From the NCBI GenBank assembly GCA_017935675.1, contig JAGBHE010000065.1, positions 124,001 to 188,000 on the forward strand: a stretch of DNA of 64,000 bases, read 5' to 3'. Below are positions 1-8,718 of the stretch, in pieces. The notes under the pieces are model-generated. The model did not search any database. It saw only the letters and a list, made by a program, of their open reading frames with translations, and had not been told where the DNA came from. The DNA is from Clostridia bacterium. Lineage in GTDB: Bacteria > Bacillota > Clostridia > UBA1381. Numbering within the stretch: position 1 is the first letter of the stretch; the number at the start of each line of letters is the position of its first letter. The translations under genes were made by a program, and so were the position numbers.

Positions 1-58
1 TTTTATTGTATCACACATATATAATTATGTCAAGGAAAAAACGAAAGGAGTTTTTGTA

Positions 59-3000
59 TTGCTTTATAAAAAGAATAAAAAATCAAACAGTCTTGATATG
101 GAGCTTTTTAAGGCGCCTACAAGCGAGTACCGCGCAGCGCCGTTCTGGGCATGGAACTGCAAGCTTGAAAAGGAGGAGCTGTTGTGGCAGATTGAGCAGC
201 TTAAAAAAATGGGCTTTGGAGGATTTCATATGCATTCCCGAAGCGGCATGAGCAGTCCTTATCTCAGCGAGGAATTTTTTGACCTTGTTAAAGGCTGTAC
301 CGAAAAGGCTGAGAAGGAAAATATGCTTGCCTATCTTTATGATGAGGACAGATGGTCTTCAGGTGCGGCAGGAGGCTATGTTACAAAGGATCCGCGTTTC
401 CGTCAAAAATTCCTATGCTTTTCAAAGGAATATCCGGAGGGGGCAGTGTCTCCCGAAGAAGGAAACAAGACGGGAAAGCCGTATGTTTTAGGCTGCTATG
501 ATGTTGTGCTCACAGACGGAAAGCTTTCCGAATATAAAATGCTTGGTGAGGGCGAAAAAGCAAAAGGTGATAAATGGTATGCATATGTGCGTACACCTGA
601 CTGCGACGGATGGTTCAATGGTTATACATATGTAGATGTTTTGTCCATTGATGCTATGAACAAATTCATAGAGATTACTTATGAAGCATACAAGAATGCT
701 GTCGGAGACAGATTCGGGGAAAGTGTTCCCCTGATATTTACTGACGAGCCGAACTATGCCACCATAAATCAGCCCGCCTTTTCCGACAGTGATGAAGATT
801 CGAGATATCCATGGACATATGATTTTAACGATACGTATATGGCTGCATACGGAGAAAGCCTTATACCGAAGCTGCCTGAGCTTCGTTGGGAGCCGGCGGA
901 TGGCAGAGCGAATACAACAAGATACCGCTTTTTAGACCATGCTGCGGAAAGATTCTGCAGAGCCTTTGCGGATAACTGCGGAAGCTGGTGCAGCAAAAAC
1001 GGCTTGTATTTTTCAGGTCATGTTCTGTGTGAGGAAAATCTTTTCGGACAGACACGATGTGTCGGTGAAGCGATGAGGCTTTACAGAGGCTTCGGAATAC
1101 CGGGTATAGATATGCTTTGCAATAATGTAGAGCTTTCAACCGCAAAGCAGGCGCAGTCGGCCACGCATCAGTTCGGCAGGGAGGGGGTTCTCTCCGAGCT
1201 TTACGGAGTAACGGGCTGGACGTTTGATTTCAGAGGTCATAAATTCCAGGGTGACTGGCAGGCAGCTCTCGGCGTGACGGTAAGAGTGCCGCATCTTTCA
1301 TGGGTATCAATGAAGGGATCGGCTAAGAGGGATTACCCGGCTTCAATCAGCTATCAGTCACCATGGTATGAGGAATATTCCTATATCGAAGACCATTTTG
1401 CAAGGCTGAACACAGCGCTTACAAGAGGCAAGCCGGCAGTTAACATCGGTGTTATTCATCCGATTGAATCATATTGGCTTACCTACGGCAGCAATGATAA
1501 AACAGGTCTTGAACGAAATGCGCTGGAGGACAGCTTTCAGACCTGTGTCGAAAGTCTGCTTTTCTCTACACTGGATTTTGATTTTTTATGCGAATCACTG
1601 CTTCCCAAGCAGCAGACTAAGACAGAACACGGTCGCCTTAAGGTTGGTGAAATGAGTTATTCGGCTGTTATTGTACCCAATCTTAAAACAATGCGAAGCA
1701 CCACATTGGAGATTTTAAAGAATTTCAAAGACGGCGGAGGAAAGATTATTTTTATCGGTGACTGCCCGTATGCTGTTGACGGTGTAAACTGTGATGATGT
1801 ATATGAATTGTATGAGCAGTGTGAAAAGCTTCCGACTGCCGTGCGCGGACTTCCGGAGCTTCTCAGCGAGGAACGCTTTGTAAGCATTGTTAAGGAGGAC
1901 GGAAACAGCGCTGATTCCTATATATACAATGAGCGTATTGACGGAGAAGATATTTATCTGTTTATCGCCCGTGCAAAAGAGGATATATACCCCGATAATA
2001 TTTGCGGAGAGAATTTCAGAATAATTATAAACGGCGAATTTGTACCTGTGATTCTTGATACTCTTGACGGCGGTGTTAAGCCTGCGGAATATGAATGGAA
2101 GGGTGGAAAAACGGTTATTAAAAAGACCTTATTTAACCATGACAGCCTTCTTTTAAAGCTGACGCGCGGCGCAGCTGACGCAGGCGCTCCCGCAGATGTA
2201 TGCAGCGCCTGCGCGGATATAAGGATTGATTTTAAAACGCCTGTTAAATACAGACGCTGTGAGGATAATGTTATTCTTCTTGATCTTGCCGAATGGAAGC
2301 TTGCAGAGGATGAAGCTTACCGTCCTGTTGAGGAGCTCCTGAGAATCGATACTCTTATCAGAAAGGAAAAGAAGTGGCCCATGGCGGATGGCTGTGATGT
2401 TCAGCCATGGATGATTGAGCCGGAAAAAATATCATGCTTCCCCGAGCTTCGGTTTACCTTTGAAAGCGAAATTGAAGCGGAATGCTTCCTTGCTTTTGAG
2501 GAAGCAGAAGCGGTGCGGCTTAACGGCAATGACGTCAGCATCTGTTATGACGGATATTTTGCTGATAAGAGCATAAGAAAAATCAGACTTCCGAAGCTTA
2601 AAAAGGGTGAAAATGTTCTTGAAGTAAAGGTACCTATAGGCAAACGCATAAGCATAGAGAGCTTGTATCTTCTCGGTGATTTTGATGTGGTTCTCCGGGG
2701 AACCTCCAAGAAAATCTGTGCCCGCACGCAGACTGCGGCGTTCGGAAGCATTACGAACCAAGGCATGCCCTTCTACGGCGGAAATATTGAGTATGAGGCT
2801 GAATTTGAAACACCGGACTGCGATGCTGACATCACGATTTCAAGATACAGAGGCGCGCTGCTTAAGGTAAGCGTTGATGATTCGGACGAACAAAGGCTTG
2901 TTATTGCGCCTTATAAGGTTTCCTTTAAGGGACTTAAGGCTGGAAAGCATACGCTTAAGATAACCTTCTTCGGAAACAGACATAATACCTTCGGCCCGCT

Positions 3001-3139
3001 GCATATGTGCGATATGAAGGATAATTGGATCGGCCCCTCCGCATGGTATAAGAGCGATGATAAATACTGCTACGAATATTGCCTTGCCGAAACCGGAGTT
3101 CTGTCCTCGCCTGTTATTGAATTGTCAAATGTTAAATAG
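59..3139 (+). CDS. GH106-like glycoside hydrolase (alpha-L-rhamnosidase-related)
   Basis: A 1026-residue protein without signal peptide, so probably cytoplasmic. The N-terminus (about residues 20-120) has the PFWAWN...MGFGGFHMHSRSGM signature and YDEDRWSSG motif of large GH106-like proteins; the middle looks like a TIM barrel and residues 750-1010 look like beta-sandwich, GH2-type sugar-binding domains. The family includes alpha-L-rhamnosidases acting on pectin side chains, but many members have unknown substrates, so rhamnose specificity is inference. I chose the TTG start at 59 because GAAAGGAG (43-50) sits 8 bases upstream; an in-frame ATG at 98 lacks such a site. It is followed by a strong terminator. 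The upstream neighbour lies outside the window. Confidence 0.8.
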   Translation: MLYKKNKKSNSLDMELFKAPTSEYRAAPFWAWNCKLEKEELLWQIEQLKKMGFGGFHMHSRSGMSSPYLSEEFFDLVKGCTEKAEKENMLAYLYDEDRWSSGAAGGYVTKDPRFRQKFLCFSKEYPEGAVSPEEGNKTGKPYVLGCYDVVLTDGKLSEYKMLGEGEKAKGDKWYAYVRTPDCDGWFNGYTYVDVLSIDAMNKFIEITYEAYKNAVGDRFGESVPLIFTDEPNYATINQPAFSDSDEDSRYPWTYDFNDTYMAAYGESLIPKLPELRWEPADGRANTTRYRFLDHAAERFCRAFADNCGSWCSKNGLYFSGHVLCEENLFGQTRCVGEAMRLYRGFGIPGIDMLCNNVELSTAKQAQSATHQFGREGVLSELYGVTGWTFDFRGHKFQGDWQAALGVTVRVPHLSWVSMKGSAKRDYPASISYQSPWYEEYSYIEDHFARLNTALTRGKPAVNIGVIHPIESYWLTYGSNDKTGLERNALEDSFQTCVESLLFSTLDFDFLCESLLPKQQTKTEHGRLKVGEMSYSAVIVPNLKTMRSTTLEILKNFKDGGGKIIFIGDCPYAVDGVNCDDVYELYEQCEKLPTAVRGLPELLSEERFVSIVKEDGNSADSYIYNERIDGEDIYLFIARAKEDIYPDNICGENFRIIINGEFVPVILDTLDGGVKPAEYEWKGGKTVIKKTLFNHDSLLLKLTRGAADAGAPADVCSACADIRIDFKTPVKYRRCEDNVILLDLAEWKLAEDEAYRPVEELLRIDTLIRKEKKWPMADGCDVQPWMIEPEKISCFPELRFTFESEIEAECFLAFEEAEAVRLNGNDVSICYDGYFADKSIRKIRLPKLKKGENVLEVKVPIGKRISIESLYLLGDFDVVLRGTSKKICARTQTAAFGSITNQGMPFYGGNIEYEAEFETPDCDADITISRYRGALLKVSVDDSDEQRLVIAPYKVSFKGLKAGKHTLKITFFGNRHNTFGPLHMCDMKDNWIGPSAWYKSDDKYCYEYCLAETGVLSSPVIELSNVK

Positions 3140-3188
3140 AATATTCTGACTTATTCGTCAGTGATTCGGTATTAAGACAGCGAAATAT

Positions 3189-3238
3189 AAAAGCAGAAAC
3201 GACTCAAATCCTTAAAAGATTGAGCCGTTTCTGCTTTT
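3189..3238. terminator. Strong bidirectional-looking terminator after GH106-like gene
   Basis: Arms 3189-3207 and 3220-3238 pair over 19 positions with one mismatch around a 12-base loop; the 3' arm ends in TTTT and the 5' arm begins with AAAA, so it could stop transcription from either side. It lies about 50 bases after the glycosidase stop codon. Confidence 0.85.
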
Positions 3239-3570
3239 ATTATATAATCGGGCTTTTTTTACGGAATAACTGAACAGAAAAATTCCAATCATCAAGCTGG
3301 GCAATAGCAATAACAAAATAAGAATATGAGAATAACCATGCCTTCCCGGAATACAGAATACATGAATACCTTTAATAAGGGTGCAGATACATGCTTGGAC
3401 TATTTATACTTGTAAAAAGCATTAATTTTTTGCAACTACGCATTAAATATAATTGATTTCTGTACCGATAAGGTATGAATATCAATTATATTTGTAGTAG
3501 AAAGAACCGATATCCTAAATAATTTGGAAAATACTATATATCTACTCTGATTGTGACAGTGCTGGACAAA
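3239..3570. other. AT-rich non-coding gap with one long hairpin
   Basis: No convincing gene is visible. The only clear structure is a perfect 13-bp inverted repeat (AAATATAATTGAT at 3445-3457 and its complement at 3481-3493), with a further GTACC/GGTAT pairing in its loop. No T-tract follows on the minus strand, so it is not an obvious terminator for the convergent gene ending at 3571. Confidence 0.5.
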
Positions 3571-4245
3571 TTATTTTACAATTATATTCCCAATGCCTAA
3601 ACTACTAACCGAGGTTGCATTAGCATCCCCCACTATTTTTAGTTGCAATCCGTTGTTTAATGGTATATTAATTTTTTGAGGCAAAGATTCAGGTTCGAGT
3701 ACAAAAGTTTTTACAGTATGACCGTCTACTATAAACGTTACACTTTTTTCGAGGTTATCATATTCTATATGACCTATAACACATTCTAACTGAGAATACT
3801 TTCCGTTTAAATTGAATAATGATACCGAGTCATCCCCCCAACATTCAATTCCGTTACCATAAGTTTCTCCTGACATTTTAAATGATGTTGATGTACCACA
3901 CCAATCCGTTTCATAAGGTGGACAAACATCGGTTAAAAATACTTCTCCAAAAGACTGTTCATCCCACAAATAAACACTTTGCGTTGCTCCATCCCAAGTA
4001 ACATCCATTCCGGCTAAATTTGCCGTCCCTCTAACGGGCATATACGTCGTACCGTTGTAGATAAATGGCTCGATAACGCTACCGTTACTGTCCTTTAACT
4101 CACACAAAACATTGTCCTTGTAAACCTTGATATTATCGTAGGTTACTTCGATATTTTCTGTCATGTGTTTGGCAAAAACCGCGCCGCCTGTGCATAGTGC
4201 GCCTATCAGTACCCCTGCAACTACTCCTTGTATTCGTTCTTTCAT
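3571..4245 (-). CDS. Secreted or membrane-anchored stalk-domain protein
   Basis: A 224-residue protein with a basic start (MKER), a hydrophobic segment at about residues 8-25 (signal peptide or anchor), then one copper-amine-oxidase-N-like stalk domain (about 33-95; motifs IYNGTTYMPVRG and VTWDG). The C-terminal part (about 125-224) resembles an NPCBM-type beta-sandwich (a DGHTVKTF strand followed by PQKINIPLNNG), which in other proteins binds carbohydrate. A cell-surface role is likely; the precise function is unknown. The ATG has a good site (AGGAGG) about 6 bases upstream. A palindrome lies 28 bases upstream, and a decayed copy of this gene lies at 6600-6817. Confidence 0.65.
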   Translation of the reverse strand: MKERIQGVVAGVLIGALCTGGAVFAKHMTENIEVTYDNIKVYKDNVLCELKDSNGSVIEPFIYNGTTYMPVRGTANLAGMDVTWDGATQSVYLWDEQSFGEVFLTDVCPPYETDWCGTSTSFKMSGETYGNGIECWGDDSVSLFNLNGKYSQLECVIGHIEYDNLEKSVTFIVDGHTVKTFVLEPESLPQKINIPLNNGLQLKIVGDANATSVSSLGIGNIIVK

Positions 4246-4272
4246 AAAGATACCTCCTGTCTTTGTATGGTA

Positions 4273-4287
4273 GTGTCAAGTTGACAC
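4273..4287. promoter_or_regulatory. Palindrome GTGTCAA-G-TTGACAC upstream of stalk gene
   Basis: A perfect 7-1-7 palindrome that partly extends outward (GGT...ACC). It lies 28 bases before the start of the minus-strand stalk protein, a usual place for an operator. No matching regulator is encoded next to it. Confidence 0.4.
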
Positions 4288-4571
4288 CACGTTTTTTATA
4301 TTTTAACTTGCGTTAAAACCTTGACTTTTCGAGGCTTTGAATATTTTTTTAAAGAATATAGCATAACCCCTTTTTTCATAATGTAAATATAACCACGAAG
4401 ACTCTGTTTTTAAACAGAGTGGGACTATTACTTCTATATCATTATTTCTCTGCTGATGAGAGTTAGCTAACCTTTCATCTATATGCATACCTTGTCCCAT
4501 TTGTATTATATCTTGCCGATTCCTGTTTTTTTATTATATTTTTCCATTATATCTACATATCAATTTTTGTC
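4288..4571. other. Non-coding gap with a 9-2-9 palindrome
   Basis: AT-rich gap between two minus-strand surface-protein genes. It contains the palindrome ACTCTGTTT-TT-AAACAGAGT (4401-4420), with no T-tract on either side. A 65-codon minus-strand frame (4303-4500) crosses the gap but has no ribosome binding site and unconvincing composition. Confidence 0.4.
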
Positions 4572-6362
4572 TTAATTCGTTATCAATACCGTTTGAGTGT
4601 CACCGTTCCAATCAACCTTTGCACCATATGCCTCCGAAATAGCTCTTACAGGAACCAGTGTTCTTCCATTTATAATGCATGCGCTTGTGTTTAACACAAC
4701 GGCTTTATCGTTTACATACATTATATCCTCATCAATCGTAAGCTTAATTCTTGTATCACCTTTTAACGATGTCACGGTTCGTGTTGACTCATCCCATTCA
4801 ACGCTGGCACCTAACGCTTCAAAAATGGTACGCAGAGGAACCATTGTCGATCCATTTATGATTTGTGGCATAACATCAAACTCAAGCGATGCGTTGTTCA
4901 ACAAAACCGTTATCGGCGATGAATTGTAATGTATATTACAATTTGCAAGAACTGTGTTTTCATTTCCAATCAGCATATTTTTCCATTGAGTCTCGTTTCC
5001 GCCATAATATATATCGGTTAAGCTTTCACAGCCATAAAATGAATAATCATATATCTGTGTTACGCTGGAAGGAATCATAATATTAGTTAGGCTGTGGCAA
5101 TTTTGAAACGTGCTGCCAAAGCTCATATCGCCTATAGTGCTTCCTATACTTGTAACACTCTTAGGTATTACGATACTTTTTAAGCTATGGCAAGAACTAA
5201 ACGCAAAGCAGCCAATTTTCGTAACACTATCCGGAATTTTGACGCTTGTTAAGTTATGACAACTACTGAATGTATAATCCTCAATACTGGTTATTCCACT
5301 CGGAATCTTTATACTGATTAAGCTGTCGCAATATGAAAAAGCCCATTCGCCTATACTGGTTACGCTATTGGGTATTATAATATCTGTTAAACTGCTACAA
5401 CCCAAAAAAGCGCGCTCTCCTATGCTTGTAACACTGTCAGGGATTGTATAACTCGTGTCTTTTTTGCCGATAGCATATTGTATAAGTGTCATTTTATTTT
5501 TGCTGAAAAGATTGCCGTTTATTGAACAGTAATCATTATTGCTTTCACTAACACTTATATCCGATAAGCTAATACACCCATTAAAAACGCCGACACCCAA
5601 TTCTGTAACGCTGTTTGGAATTGCGATACTTGTCAAGCTGCTGCATTCACCAAAGGCATTCGTTCTTATACTTATAACACTATCAGGTATTACAATATCT
5701 GTTAAACTGCTACAACCCAAAAAGGCACGCATTCCTATGCTTGTAACACTGTCAGGTATTGTATAGCTTGTATCTCCCTTTCCTATGGCGTATCGCAATA
5801 ACTCTGTTTTATCTTTGCTGAAAAGATTGCCATTTATCGAACAGTAATCTTTATTATTTTCGCTGACATTTATATTTTTTAAGCTACTGCAGCCTGAAAA
5901 TACAGAACCATCTATGCTTGTGACACTATCAGGTATTGTAATATCTGTTAAACTACTGCATCCAGAAAATGCAGAACCACCTATGCTTGTAACGCTATCA
6001 GGTATTGTAATATCTGTTAAACTACTGCAACCGGAAAATGCAGAACCGCCTATTTTTGTAACACTGTCAGGTAAATTAACACTTATTAAACTGCTACATT
6101 CATCAAACGCATAATTTTCTATACAAGTAATACCATTTTCTACTACAACAAATTTAATATTACTGTTCTTGTAAAACGGTGACCTTGTAGCTCCAACAGC
6201 TCCTATGCCACCTGTACCGCTTATAATTAGAGTACCATTATCATCAAGTGTCCACATTATGTTTTGACCGAAATTTCCACTATCAGCCGCACTTGCGACA
6301 ATTGACAAAAATGTTGTAAATATCGCCAAGGAAAGTATGATGCTTAAAATTTTCTTTTTCAT
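4572..6362 (-). CDS. BspA-type leucine-rich-repeat surface protein with stalk domains
   Basis: 596 residues. A Sec signal peptide (about 1-25, ending ASA-AD) is followed by about 17 BspA/LRR_5 repeats built on SLTDITIPDSVTSIG-like units (about residues 75-470), interrupted by two near-identical inserts around NDYCSINGNLFS (about 172-200 and 268-296). The C-terminus (about 490-596) holds a copper-amine-oxidase-N-like stalk unit (VPLRTIFEALGASVEW, VPVRAISEAYGAKVDW). There is no LPxTG sorting signal. The family makes secreted or surface proteins often linked to adhesion; binding to host or plant polymer is inference. The start has a weak AGGAG-type site. The repeats make the DNA itself internally repetitive (for example 5920-6070). 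Confidence 0.85.
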   Translation of the reverse strand: MKKKILSIILSLAIFTTFLSIVASAADSGNFGQNIMWTLDDNGTLIISGTGGIGAVGATRSPFYKNSNIKFVVVENGITCIENYAFDECSSLISVNLPDSVTKIGGSAFSGCSSLTDITIPDSVTSIGGSAFSGCSSLTDITIPDSVTSIDGSVFSGCSSLKNINVSENNKDYCSINGNLFSKDKTELLRYAIGKGDTSYTIPDSVTSIGMRAFLGCSSLTDIVIPDSVISIRTNAFGECSSLTSIAIPNSVTELGVGVFNGCISLSDISVSESNNDYCSINGNLFSKNKMTLIQYAIGKKDTSYTIPDSVTSIGERAFLGCSSLTDIIIPNSVTSIGEWAFSYCDSLISIKIPSGITSIEDYTFSSCHNLTSVKIPDSVTKIGCFAFSSCHSLKSIVIPKSVTSIGSTIGDMSFGSTFQNCHSLTNIMIPSSVTQIYDYSFYGCESLTDIYYGGNETQWKNMLIGNENTVLANCNIHYNSSPITVLLNNASLEFDVMPQIINGSTMVPLRTIFEALGASVEWDESTRTVTSLKGDTRIKLTIDEDIMYVNDKAVVLNTSACIINGRTLVPVRAISEAYGAKVDWNGDTQTVLITN

Positions 6363-6599
6363 TTTGTAAAACTCCTTTACTGTTATATTTGATCTTGTTT
6401 TTTCTATAAATTACTAAGTTTTATACATCAAATCACCACCTATTTCATCATTCGTTGACAATAAGAAATTATGCAAATAACATCAACAGAATACCGTATA
6501 TTTTTGCATCTATGATAAAAAATATTTCTATAATTCAGATATTCATCGCTGTAAATAGACCTGTATACACAAGAAATGGTTCGAAACCACTTGCATTCT
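6363..6599. other. AT-rich gap upstream of LRR gene
   Basis: No gene or clear RNA is visible. It probably contains the minus-strand promoter of the repeat protein and the eroded 3' part of the stalk pseudogene, whose similarity fades near 6600. Confidence 0.4.
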
Positions 6600-6817
6600 T
6601 ATTTACTTTACTGTAGTAAATGAATGGCTCAATGATACTGTCATTTGAATCCTTAAGCTCGCATAAAACATTATCTATGTAAAACTTGATATGTAAACCT
6701 TAATATTGTCATATGATATCTCAATATTCTCCACGGCTATTTTGGCTAATGCTGCTACCTGTTACAGATTATCATAATTGCAATTCCTGCGATCAATCCT
6801 TGCTCTCTATGCTTCAT
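6600..6817 (-). pseudogene. Decayed copy of the stalk-domain gene
   Basis: Read on the minus strand from an ATG at 6817 preceded by AAGGAGAAG, the sequence begins MKHREQGLIAGIAI, matching MKERIQGVVAGVLI of the intact gene at 3571-4245. It then hits stop codons, and similarity resumes as ENIEISYDNIKVY and DNVLCELKDSN in different frames. Between these blocks a short local duplication of TTTACATA shifts the frame. Similarity ends after EPFIY, so the second half of the stalk domain and the C-terminal domain are gone. This is a truncated, frameshifted duplicate, unlikely to be expressed as protein. Confidence 0.75.
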
Positions 6818-6910
6818 AGAAACTTCTCCTTAAATTTTTAGTTTTTTTGCAGTCAAAACCGTATAATCGTATTTCAAAAATCCCATAATAACACAGATTG
6901 CGATCGTATT

Positions 6911-6935
6911 GTCCGTAAACAAGATATTTACGGAC
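6911..6935. repeat. Left 24-bp inverted repeat flanking the recombinase
   Basis: Positions 6912-6935 are the exact reverse complement of 8281-8304. The unit is itself a dyad: GTCCGTAAA (6911-6919), a 7-base loop, TTTACGGAC (6927-6935). The two copies bracket a 1.39-kb segment whose only intact gene is the tyrosine recombinase. Confidence 0.8.
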
Positions 6936-7004
6936 AAAAAATCAGAAGTGCTTGACTGCTCTTGCACTGCCGCGTATTGTTGACTATGAATTTTGACGGA
7001 GAAT

Positions 7005-8057
7005 TTATCCCTTATATATTTCACCTAATTTATTCATTTCTTTTATTTTATGCTCTTTTAATGAGTGCGCATATAAATCAAGAGTAATTCCTACAGATGA
7101 ATGACCGAGTATTTCCGATAAGGTTTTATAATCCATACCTACCTCTAATGCACGTGTAGCAAAGGTATGACGGAGCGAGTGATATTTCATATCAGGCAGC
7201 TTTGCCTTTTTCAAAATATTCTTAAAGTGTCGGCGGTATGTGCGAACATCAAATGCTTTGCCGTATCTTGAAATCACAAAATCGCCTTTTTGTGATATAA
7301 GCTTGATTTTGTCCATTAAAAATAGCGGTATAGGTATTACACGCTTTGATGATTTGCTTTTTGGAGAGGTAATTATCACGCCTTTTTCCGTTCTTGCCTG
7401 TGTTCCGTTTACGGTTAAGGTGTCGTTTTCAAAATTTATATCCGACCACTTTAATGCACACACTTCACCTATACGAAGTCCTGTATAAAGTGAAATAAAG
7501 ATACCTATATCAATATCATCTGTCAGGCTGTTTTCAAGCTGTTGCTGCTCTTTAGCCGTAAATATCCGAACTATTGATTTTTCTTTTTTTGGTATTTTAA
7601 CTTTACTCCATACATTTGAAACGTACCCCTTATCCTCTGCTGCTTCCAAAGCTGATTTTAGTATAGTATATACAGTTTTTATTGTTGCAGATGATAGCTC
7701 CAAATCATTTATAAATTCCTGCAAAACATCTGTTGTTATCTTTTTAAGCGGTATGTCTCCGATGTAGGGTATAATGCTGTTTTTAATATGACTTTTATAA
7801 ACTCTTTGTGTGGTAGTTTTTAATGCGCCTTGTGAACTTACCCAAGAGGTAAGCCAATTTTCAAGCTTTATATTTGAACTTGCTTTTGTTTGTGTTTTCT
7901 CTGCCCTGCACTTAGCGAGTTTTTCCTTAATATCTGCATAGCTTTTTGAATAAATATATCCATAGACAGCTTTGCCCGAAATATCATAATACTTTATGTA
8001 TCTGCCCTCATAACGTCCATCTTTTCTTTTATAAATATTTTCACCTCTGCGAGCCAT
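7005..8057 (-). CDS. Tyrosine recombinase (phage/ICE-type integrase)
   Basis: 350 residues. There is an N-terminal arm-binding-like region (1-55), a SAM-like core-binding domain (about 62-145) and a catalytic domain (about 163-345). Catalytic residues appear intact: Arg195 in TGLRIGEV, a Lys near 233-235, His293 and Arg296 in HSLRHTFATR, His319 in ILGHSS, and the nucleophile Tyr329 in LDLYAHSL. No excisionase, relaxase, replication or phage genes accompany it, so either the element is a remnant or it is a minimal single-gene unit bounded by the 24-bp inverted repeats. The start at 8057 has the site GGAAG about 8 bases upstream. Dyads at 8089-8114 and 8196-8225 lie in its upstream region. Confidence 0.9.
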   Translation of the reverse strand: MARRGENIYKRKDGRYEGRYIKYYDISGKAVYGYIYSKSYADIKEKLAKCRAEKTQTKASSNIKLENWLTSWVSSQGALKTTTQRVYKSHIKNSIIPYIGDIPLKKITTDVLQEFINDLELSSATIKTVYTILKSALEAAEDKGYVSNVWSKVKIPKKEKSIVRIFTAKEQQQLENSLTDDIDIGIFISLYTGLRIGEVCALKWSDINFENDTLTVNGTQARTEKGVIITSPKSKSSKRVIPIPLFLMDKIKLISQKGDFVISRYGKAFDVRTYRRHFKNILKKAKLPDMKYHSLRHTFATRALEVGMDYKTLSEILGHSSVGITLDLYAHSLKEHKIKEMNKLGEIYKG

Positions 8058-8088
8058 AATAACGCTTCCTTTCTGTTTAAGTGAGTTT

Positions 8089-8114
8089 GCTAAATCGAGC
8101 TTATGCGATTTAGC
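8089..8114. promoter_or_regulatory. Inverted repeat GCTAAATCG...CGATTTAGC upstream of recombinase
   Basis: Perfect 9-bp arms (8089-8097 and 8106-8114) separated by 8 bases, 32 bases upstream of the recombinase start. The position suits an operator or a recombinase binding site. Confidence 0.4.
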
Positions 8115-8195
8115 TGACTACAATTCTGACGGCAAATCCTGATTTTTTCTTGTGCAAAATGTAGAAAATACCTTATTCACTTGATTTTTTAACAT

Positions 8196-8225
8196 TAAAA
8201 TGGTACAATTAATTATACCATTTTA
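8196..8225. promoter_or_regulatory. Long palindrome TAAAATGGTA...TACCATTTTA
   Basis: Perfect 10-bp arms (8196-8205 and 8216-8225) with a spacer that itself pairs apart from one C/A mismatch, giving a nearly continuous 30-bp dyad. It sits between the recombinase gene and the right inverted repeat. It could be an operator or a recombination core site. Confidence 0.45.
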
Positions 8226-8280
8226 GTTAGGCGTAAACCATAAATAACGAAAAATTCAGTATTAATGCCGATTTTTCTCT

Positions 8281-8305
8281 GTCCGTAAATATCTTGTTTA
8301 CGGAT
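8281..8305. repeat. Right 24-bp inverted repeat flanking the recombinase
   Basis: 8281-8304 is the perfect reverse complement of 6912-6935. On the plus strand the hairpin (TCCGTAAA, 7-base loop, TTTACGGA) is followed by a run of T, so this copy could also act as a terminator. Confidence 0.8.
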
Positions 8306-8481
8306 TTTTTTATTTTAGCACATTCTGCGGTGGAAGAACGGTCACTTTTATCAGAAAATTTGTTAAAATTAAAATATGCATATATTGTCAATGATGAATG
8401 AAAAATGCGATAAAATGATTATAAAATTGCTGCATATTTTTATTCAATATAATAAAATCTTTTAATAAGGCGGGGTAAGAC

Positions 8482-8510
8482 TTGACATTGGGCTGAAATT
8501 GTGATATTAT
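8482..8510 (+). promoter_or_regulatory. Promoter of the liv operon
   Basis: TTGACA (8482-8487), 17-base spacer, TATTAT (8505-8510). Transcription from here leaves a leader of about 200 bases before the binding-protein gene. The leader holds an imperfect hairpin (TATTTTCGCC 8665-8674, GGCTAAAATA 8679-8688) just before the ribosome binding site. I do not recognise a known riboswitch. Confidence 0.65.
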
Positions 8511-8718
8511 TGATAATATTTATGAATAAATTTAATATCGTTTGAATTTTTTGTTAACAGCACATTCTGAAATGATAGATTTCTTGAAAAATTGATTATC
8601 GTTTCTTTAGGGGCGCAGTTAAGGTATATCCTCGGCGGCACGGTGTCTGTTTTTTGTTTTAAAGTATTTTCGCCTTATGGCTAAAATAAATTATTATCTG
8701 AGAAAGAGGTAATTATGT

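Noticed and set aside
4303..4500. 65-codon minus-strand frame
   Set aside because: No ribosome binding site, no similarity, and it crosses a palindrome; probably chance in AT-rich DNA.
5539..6114. CRISPR-like periodicity
   Set aside because: The repeating pattern is the coding sequence of BspA-type leucine-rich repeats on the other strand.
6830..7024. 64-codon minus-strand frame after the recombinase
   Set aside because: It overlaps the recombinase end, runs through the inverted repeat and has no ribosome site; an excisionase was considered, but there is no HTH.
6911..8305. Prophage or integrative conjugative element
   Set aside because: No structural, replication, relaxase or transfer gene accompanies the recombinase.
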